In this document: positions 13,398 to 17,896 of the stretch, piece by piece
Numbering within the stretch: position 1 is the stretch's first letter
Layout of the letters: each line of letters begins with the position of its first letter
Source of the DNA: CAZZCP01 sp964653235
Lineage (GTDB): Bacteria; Bdellovibrionota; Bdellovibrionia; Bdellovibrionales; UBA840
Length of the DNA stretch: 17,896 bases
Assembly: GCA_964653235.1 (NCBI GenBank)
Contig: CAZZCP010000058.1
Span: 1-17,896 of the forward strand
Reading direction: 5' to 3'
Translations under genes and position numbers: made by a program
Notes under the pieces: generated by a model
Told to the model about the DNA's origin: nothing
The model's database searches: none
Seen by the model: the letters and a program-made list of their open reading frames with translations, nothing else

Positions 13398-14438
13398 ATG
13401 CAAACCACTTATGCTGAATATCTTTGGCTCGATGGAGCGAAACCTACGCAACAACTTCGGTCTAAAACAAGAGTATTAGAGTACAGCGAAAACTATACAC
13501 TTACAGATTTTCCACAATGGGGATTTGATGGTTCATCTACTGGGCAAGCCACTGGAGACAATTCAGATTGCGAATTGAAGCCAGTCTCATTTATTGCAGA
13601 TCCTATTCGCGGTACAGGCAATTACTTGGTAATGTGCGAAGTCTTTACAGCGGATGGTGAAGTTCATCCAACAAACACTCGTGCTGAACTCCGTAGTCTG
13701 ATGGAAAAATCCAAAGACCAAGATCCTTTTATTGGTTTTGAACAAGAGTATACTTTTATGAAAGGCAACACCCCATTGGGTTGGCCTAGAGATGGATATC
13801 CAGCTCCACAAGGTCCTTTTTACTGCGGTGTAGGAGCTAAAAATGTTTTTGGTCGTGAAATTGTTGAAGATCACCTTGAAGCTTGTTCAGAAGCTGGAAT
13901 TAGTATCTATGGAATCAATGCCGAAGTCATGCCGGGCCAGTGGGAGTTTCAAATTGGTTATAGAAGCATTGAAGGTGAAGCTGCCGACCCACTCACGATT
14001 GCCGATCACACTTGGTATGCAAGATACATTTTACACCGCATTGCTGAAGAGTATGGGGTAGCCGTATCTTTTGAGAATAAGCCTGTTAAAGGAGATTGGA
14101 ATGGTGCTGGAATGCATACCAATTTCTCGACCAAAGATATGAGAGATCCTTCTAAAGGAATGATCACTATTGAATCTGCGATTCAAAAATTGGGTGAGAA
14201 TCACGAAAAACATATTGCTGCTTATGGTTTTGGTTTAAATGAAAGACTAACTGGTGAGCATGAAACTTGCGATATCAATACCTTTAAATTTGGCGTTTCA
14301 GACCGAGGTGCCTCCATCCGTATTCCTATGTCGACTTCACAACAGGGCTACGGCTACTTTGAAGATCGTCGTCCAGGAGCCAATTCTGATCCATACCAAG
14401 TGGGTTCTAGACTTTTGGAGACCTGTTTAGATTTGTAA
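13398..14438 (+). CDS. glnII: Glutamine synthetase, eukaryote-like type II (GSII)
   Basis: Makes glutamine from glutamate, ammonia and ATP. At 346 residues it is the short GSII form found in eukaryotes and some bacteria, not the roughly 470-residue GSI. WGFDGSSTGQ is at 41-50; metal/substrate glutamates lie in GFEQEYTF (113-120); GINAEVMPGQWEFQIG at 172-187 and GDWNGAGMHTNFS at 232-244 are the ammonia- and ATP-site blocks; RRPGANSDPYQV is near the end. GSII lacks the adenylylation loop of GSI, so control by GlnE would not apply; two promoters and a dyad upstream suggest transcriptional control. The ATG has AAGGAG five bases upstream. An intrinsic terminator follows the stop by 29 bases, before a glutaminase gene that performs the reverse reaction. 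Confidence 0.95.
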   Translation: MQTTYAEYLWLDGAKPTQQLRSKTRVLEYSENYTLTDFPQWGFDGSSTGQATGDNSDCELKPVSFIADPIRGTGNYLVMCEVFTADGEVHPTNTRAELRSLMEKSKDQDPFIGFEQEYTFMKGNTPLGWPRDGYPAPQGPFYCGVGAKNVFGREIVEDHLEACSEAGISIYGINAEVMPGQWEFQIGYRSIEGEAADPLTIADHTWYARYILHRIAEEYGVAVSFENKPVKGDWNGAGMHTNFSTKDMRDPSKGMITIESAIQKLGENHEKHIAAYGFGLNERLTGEHETCDINTFKFGVSDRGASIRIPMSTSQQGYGYFEDRRPGANSDPYQVGSRLLETCLDL

Positions 14439-14467
14439 TTTCATGCTAGTATTAGTATGTATACTTG

Positions 14468-14493
14468 GGAGAGCTTTTTGCTCTCCTTTTTTT
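14468..14493 (+). terminator. Intrinsic terminator between GSII and glutaminase
   Basis: GGAGAGC (14468-14474) pairs perfectly with GCTCTCC (14480-14486) around a TTTTT loop, followed by seven T's (14487-14493): a classical rho-independent terminator for GSII. It ends three bases before the GAGG that serves the glutaminase. Glutaminase expression must therefore come from read-through or from a start just before the hairpin. A TATACT at 14459-14464 could be a -10, which would make the hairpin an attenuator. Confidence 0.9.
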
Positions 14494-14504
14494 GTGAGGT
14501 ATTG

Positions 14505-16091
14505 GTGGAAGCGAATAATCCTAAAATTACCAGTAAAGATGATCTTGTTGAAGGAATTGAAGAACTAAAAGATCGTCAAATGATCAATAAAAGATTGTTT
14601 GAAGCTTTAGACAGTGAGAACAAAGGAAAAATTCGTTTTCATGAATTGCAATTTGAACTGGAACATCGAGGGCTTCTCTATGATGATCCTAGACTCAAAC
14701 ATCTATTTTCAAAGCTGAAGTTTAAAGATGAAATCAATGCTGGTAGTTTTGCAGATGCACTCGAATCAACCAGTGTTTTGATTGAGCGAGCCCTTACCGG
14801 AAACTTAGTGATTCCTGAGTTTGGTAAGTTTTGTGAAGAGATTCGCAATATTTACGAAGATACACTTGAAATTTCACGCGGAAAAGTCGCTGATTATATC
14901 CCACAACTTGCCGAGGTTGATCCATCTAAGTATGCCATCTCAGTTTGTACGATCGATGGTCAAAGATTTTCGATTGGTGATCACACCGAAGAATTTAGTA
15001 TTCAATCGACCAGCAAACCTATCAACTATCTTTTGGCCTTGCAAGAAAATGGTGAAGAGTTCGTGCACAAGCATGTTGGCCGTGAGCCAAGTGGCCATAG
15101 TTTTAATGAAATCACGCTCGATAAAGAGGGGCGTCCACACAATCCTATGATCAATGCCGGGGCGATTGTTTGTTCGAGCTTAATAAAATCGAGTGCAAGC
15201 CCAGCGGAAAGATTCAATTATGTCAATAAGGCATGGACCCGTCTTTGCGGAGGCAATAAGCCCAACTTCAACAATGGGGTCTTTCTCTCTGAAAAGCAAA
15301 CTGCCGATCGAAACTTTGCCTTGGCCTACTTTATGCGTGAGCACAATGCTTTTCCTTTTGGTACAAATATTCAAGAAACCCTCGATTTTTACTTTCAATG
15401 TTGCTCACTAGAAATGTCATCCGATGCTTTTTCGGTAGCAGCGGCGACACTGGCCAATGCTGGTTTTTGTCCGCTAACTGGTGAAGAAGTTTTTCAAGCC
15501 AGTCATATTAAAGATTGTTTATCATTGATGTATTCTTGTGGAATGTATGATTTTTCGGGTGAGTGGGCTTTTTCGATTGGACTTCCGGCAAAATCGGGTG
15601 TTGGGGGCGGCTTAATGATTATTATTCCCAATGTAATGGGAATCGGCATTTGGTCTCCGCCTCTTGATGAGCTAGGCAATACGGTACGAGGTATTGAATT
15701 TGCGCAAAAATTGATTCAAAAGTTCAATTTTCACAACTATGACTCCTTGGTTGCGAATAACAATAAAAAAGAAGATCCGAGATGTAAGAAGTACGAAAGT
15801 CGCCAAGAGACTGTACTCGCTCTATGCTGGGCGGCCTCACAGGGAGATCTTAATGAGATTCAACGTTTGATTGCACGAGGTGTTGATCTAGATATAGGTG
15901 ACTATGATGGCAGAACTGCTATTCATTTGGCCGCTTCTGAAGGTCACTACAGTGTAGTTGAATTTTTACTAAACAAAGGCGCGAAACCAAACCCAAAAGA
16001 TCGCTGGGGGGGAACTCCACTAGATGATGCCAAACGTGAAGGTCATCAAAATGTGGTGGAGCTTTTTAAAAAATTAATGGATAAAAACTAA
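14505..16091 (+). CDS. glsA: Glutaminase with EF-hand-like N-terminus and C-terminal ankyrin repeats
   Basis: Hydrolyses glutamine to glutamate and ammonia. At 528 residues it is far longer than typical bacterial glutaminases (about 310). Residues about 15-95 resemble the N-terminal EF-hand-like bundle of animal GLS (LYDDPRLKHLF). The catalytic domain (about 115-410) has the SxxK nucleophile S168/K171 in QSTSK, then VGREPSG, RPHNPMINAGAI and SCGMYDFSGEWAF. Two ankyrin repeats occupy about 430-500 (DYDGRTAIHLAASEGH at 466) with a third partial one beyond. From memory this is collinear with mammalian kidney-type GLS throughout. The frame is open to ATG 14457, but that start lies before the terminator. 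GTG 14505, with GAGG five bases upstream, is preferred. No signal peptide is seen, so it is cytoplasmic. Confidence 0.92.
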   Translation: MEANNPKITSKDDLVEGIEELKDRQMINKRLFEALDSENKGKIRFHELQFELEHRGLLYDDPRLKHLFSKLKFKDEINAGSFADALESTSVLIERALTGNLVIPEFGKFCEEIRNIYEDTLEISRGKVADYIPQLAEVDPSKYAISVCTIDGQRFSIGDHTEEFSIQSTSKPINYLLALQENGEEFVHKHVGREPSGHSFNEITLDKEGRPHNPMINAGAIVCSSLIKSSASPAERFNYVNKAWTRLCGGNKPNFNNGVFLSEKQTADRNFALAYFMREHNAFPFGTNIQETLDFYFQCCSLEMSSDAFSVAAATLANAGFCPLTGEEVFQASHIKDCLSLMYSCGMYDFSGEWAFSIGLPAKSGVGGGLMIIIPNVMGIGIWSPPLDELGNTVRGIEFAQKLIQKFNFHNYDSLVANNNKKEDPRCKKYESRQETVLALCWAASQGDLNEIQRLIARGVDLDIGDYDGRTAIHLAASEGHYSVVEFLLNKGAKPNPKDRWGGTPLDDAKREGHQNVVELFKKLMDKN

Positions 16092-16094
16092 TAT

Positions 16095-16130
16095 TTTACA
16101 AGTCACAGAACTTAGATCTGTGACTGTAAA
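16095..16130. terminator. Hairpin between the convergent glutaminase and redoxin genes
   Basis: AGTCACAGA (16101-16109) and TCTGTGACT (16117-16125) form nine pairs around a seven-base loop. Outer TTTAC (16095-16099) and GTAAA (16126-16130) add five more pairs past a one-base bulge. It begins four bases after the glutaminase stop and ends 17 bases before the redoxin stop. Neither strand has a good U tract after it, so it may act as an mRNA 3' stabiliser or an imperfect bidirectional terminator. Confidence 0.6.
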
Positions 16131-16146
16131 GCTTCTTAAGAATAAA

Positions 16147-16734
16147 TTAGTATTTCACTGAACAACCATAAGGTTTGGTTGATTGCGGCTCAACAGTCTT
16201 ACCAGCAAGCATTTTATCTAAAACACCAGCGACATAGTTATTGGCCTTGGCAATGCTTTTTGGATTTGCCGAAGCTTGATCGTCAATTGCACCTTGATAA
16301 ACCAACTTTCCAGTAGGGTCGATCACATACATATGAGGAGTGGTCTTAGCAGCGTAGAGCTTACCAACGCTGCCATCAGCGTCCAAAAGAATCGCAGTGG
16401 GAGAGGAGCCTCGAGTTTTCATCACAGCTTTGGCAGTTTTTGGAGTGAGGTGGCCTTGTTTTCCTTGAGCGCTTGAATTGATACTGAGCCAAACAACATC
16501 TTGGGCCGTGTACTTCTTCTGTAGATTTTGCATATTTTTAGCATCATAGTGCTTTTGCACATAAGGGCATTCATCATTATACCATTCTAGCACCACAGTT
16601 TTGCCTTTAAAATCAGAGAGCTTGTGCGCTTTCGTATTTTGGTCTTTGAGTTGAAAATCGGGGGCGGCATCGCCAGAGTTTACTTTGGCTTGAGCCAGTG
16701 AGAATCCAAGAAATAGTAGCATTAGTGTTTTCAT
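16147..16734 (-). CDS. Exported redoxin (thioredoxin-fold, AhpC/TSA-like)
   Basis: A 195-residue thioredoxin-fold protein with signal peptide (cleavage expected after A16 in LAQA). The active region is VLEWYNDECPYVQKHY, with a single cysteine C56 and no CxxC. A second cysteine, C191, sits in the C-terminal PYGCSVKY. These are the only cysteines, so a 2-Cys-type disulfide between them, or one-Cys chemistry with an outside reductant, is plausible. TPHMYVIDPTGKLVYQG is the conserved cis-Pro region. The family is commonly labelled redoxin or thiol-disulfide/peroxiredoxin-like, and its exact substrate is unknown. AGGAGG four to five bases upstream of the ATG overlaps the end of the dsbD-like gene, nine bases away. 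The two genes are probably co-transcribed, making DsbD the likely electron donor in the periplasm. Confidence 0.85.
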   Translation of the reverse strand: MKTLMLLFLGFSLAQAKVNSGDAAPDFQLKDQNTKAHKLSDFKGKTVVLEWYNDECPYVQKHYDAKNMQNLQKKYTAQDVVWLSINSSAQGKQGHLTPKTAKAVMKTRGSSPTAILLDADGSVGKLYAAKTTPHMYVIDPTGKLVYQGAIDDQASANPKSIAKANNYVAGVLDKMLAGKTVEPQSTKPYGCSVKY

Positions 16735-16743
16735 AAAACCTCC

Positions 16744-17896
16744 TTAAAAGTCTTTTAGTTGTTTTTGCAAAAGCTCAATACTTAAAAGTTCGGGTAGTAT
16801 CTTTTCATTTCCTTTTTGATCAAAAGCGATATAAAAAGGCACTCCTGCGCGATTGTACTTTTGCAAAAAACTTGTAATGTTTTGATCATAACTGGTCCAA
16901 TCGGCCTGGTACAAGTCATATCCATTCTTGTTAAACCATTGAAGCATCTCTTCTCTTCTTAAAGTCGTTTTTTTGTTCACCTGACAAGTGATGCACCAAG
17001 TAGCTGTGAAATCGACAAAGACTTTTCTTCCTGCAGCACGGCTTTCTGCAATGGCTTGTTCAGAGAAGTTTTTCCAAATTGCACTTTCATTACTGAGTTG
17101 TGGTGCTGCTTTCTCTGTGTTGCTAAGCTCTGCATAGATCAGCCCAGCAAATGCAAACAAGAGCGCCATAGAGAATAATTTTTGTTTGAGTCGGCGAATA
17201 GACCACAATAGAAAAAACAAAAACAAACCTAAAAGAGAAAGGGTGAAAGCAGATTCTTCTCCTTTTTGCTGACTATAAACCAAAAGCAGCCACAGGCTGG
17301 TCGCAAACAAAGGAAAGGCCAAAAACTCTTTGAGTTTTTCCATCCAGGGGCCAGGCTTGGGTAGCCATATCCATTTTGCAGGTAAAAAGCTCATCAATAA
17401 AAAAGGAAAACAAAGTCCTAAACCGAGACCAAGAAAACTTAAGAAAAAATAGAGAGCTTCTGCCTGAAGAGCTGCGCCTAGTGCCACACCCATAAAGGGG
17501 GCTGTGCATGGGGATGCAACCACTACGGCTAAGACTCCGGTAAAAAACTCGCCAGCAAGGCCTTGTTTCTGCAAAAGTCCTTGGCCTTTTTGGCCCAATC
17601 GAATCTGCACTTCCCAAAGTCCTAAAAAGTGAGCCCCCATGGCTAAAAACAAAAAGAAGAGCAAGCCGACAAAAAGGGGAGATTGCAGTTGAAAGCCCCA
17701 GCCTAGGTTTTGCCCCACCGAGCGAAAGGCAAAGAGAATAGATGCTAAAAGCAAGAAACTAAAGAGTACGCCTGCGGAGTACATGAGTGAGGAGCTCGTA
17801 ACATGCTCTTTTTCTTTGGCAAGCGAAAAGACTTTTAGACTCAAAACAGGAAGCACACAGGGCATAAGATTTAAAAGTAAACCTCCAAGAAAGGCA
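16744..17896 (-). CDS. dsbD: DsbD/ScsB-like thiol:disulfide interchange protein (partial at window edge)
   Basis: Carries electrons from cytoplasmic thioredoxin across the inner membrane. The frame runs without a stop to base 17896. Ten codons before the ATG at 17865 already read AFLGGLLLNL leading into MPCVLPVLSLK, the first conserved segment of the DsbD membrane domain. That ATG is internal and the true start lies beyond the window, so whether an N-terminal periplasmic domain exists cannot be told. Visible are the redox cysteines of the membrane domain (MPCVLP and ASPCTAPFMG), about seven or eight hydrophobic segments, and a C-terminal thioredoxin-like domain with the CxxC active site in TATWCITC and cis-Pro near RAGVPFYIAF. 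It is followed after nine bases by the redoxin gene. Confidence 0.92.
   Translation of the reverse strand, partial: AFLGGLLLNLMPCVLPVLSLKVFSLAKEKEHVTSSSLMYSAGVLFSFLLLASILFAFRSVGQNLGWGFQLQSPLFVGLLFFLFLAMGAHFLGLWEVQIRLGQKGQGLLQKQGLAGEFFTGVLAVVVASPCTAPFMGVALGAALQAEALYFFLSFLGLGLGLCFPFLLMSFLPAKWIWLPKPGPWMEKLKEFLAFPLFATSLWLLLVYSQQKGEESAFTLSLLGLFLFFLLWSIRRLKQKLFSMALLFAFAGLIYAELSNTEKAAPQLSNESAIWKNFSEQAIAESRAAGRKVFVDFTATWCITCQVNKKTTLRREEMLQWFNKNGYDLYQADWTSYDQNITSFLQKYNRAGVPFYIAFDQKGNEKILPELLSIELLQKQLKDF

Noticed and set aside
14457..14504. Upstream ATG start for the glutaminase, adding 16 residues
   Set aside because: Those codons consist of the intrinsic terminator hairpin and T tract, the ATG has no Shine-Dalgarno, and GTG 14505 has GAGG at correct spacing.
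13398..16091. Recent transfer of GSII and glutaminase from a eukaryote
   Set aside because: Base composition and ribosome-binding sites look like the neighbours, and both enzyme types are known in bacteria. Resemblance alone does not show recent transfer.
16744..17865. ATG at 17865 as the true start of the DsbD-like gene
   Set aside because: The frame is open to the window edge and the preceding ten codons encode the conserved GGLLLNL segment, so this methionine is internal.

Overview
The window is ordinary-density bacterial chromosome, roughly 40-45% GC by eye, with short intergenic gaps and many stop/start overlaps. The gene order prs-rplY-pth-ychF, the Ctc-type L25, the signal peptides and the DsbD/redoxin export genes indicate a Gram-negative bacterium. 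A eukaryote-type (GSII) glutamine synthetase, a full-length animal-like glutaminase and a branched-chain-type 2-oxo-acid dehydrogenase suggest Bdellovibrionota or a relative. That placement is an inference from gene style and composition, at about 50% confidence. No rRNA, tRNA, CRISPR array, transposase or phage gene was seen.

Layout. 57-3360 (minus) is a housekeeping operon: prs, rplY (L25/Ctc), pth, ychF. Divergent from it, 3472-7380 (plus) is a tightly coupled four-gene operon whose stop and start codons overlap by one base: dehydrogenase E1 alpha, E1 beta, a class I methyltransferase and a cysteine-synthase-family enzyme. It meets head-on a 393-residue envelope protein of unknown function (7377-8558, minus). 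Upstream of that gene lie a double hairpin terminator and a 45-codon gene for a tiny exported peptide (8647-8784, minus). Divergent from the peptide gene is a secreted 580-residue alpha/beta hydrolase (8972-10714, plus), whose 3' end overlaps that of cutA. cutA abuts a DUF21/CBS membrane transporter-like gene (10698-12056, minus). A YheT-type hydrolase follows (12112-13101, plus).

The gap 13102-13397 holds a 175-bp element bounded by a perfect 23-bp inverted repeat, with two candidate promoters for the GSII gene (13398-14438) beyond it. A 21-bp core of the same repeat also sits just after the ychF stop at the left edge of the window. The GSII gene is followed by an intrinsic terminator and then by a glutaminase (14505-16091) with the layout of mammalian kidney glutaminase: EF-hand-like region, catalytic domain, ankyrin repeats. 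The window ends with a minus-strand pair: a periplasmic redoxin and a DsbD-like thiol transporter, the latter cut by the window edge.

How the genes work together. The left block serves translation and nucleotide precursor supply. The dehydrogenase operon joins 2-oxo-acid oxidation to methyl transfer and cysteine metabolism for reasons not evident here. GSII and glutaminase are opposing enzymes of glutamine metabolism placed in tandem with a terminator between them. The redoxin/DsbD pair should carry electrons from cytoplasmic thioredoxin to the periplasm. The observations most worth pursuing are the inverted-repeat element, the animal-like glutaminase beside GSII, the tiny exported peptide, and the coupled E1/methyltransferase/cysteine synthase operon.
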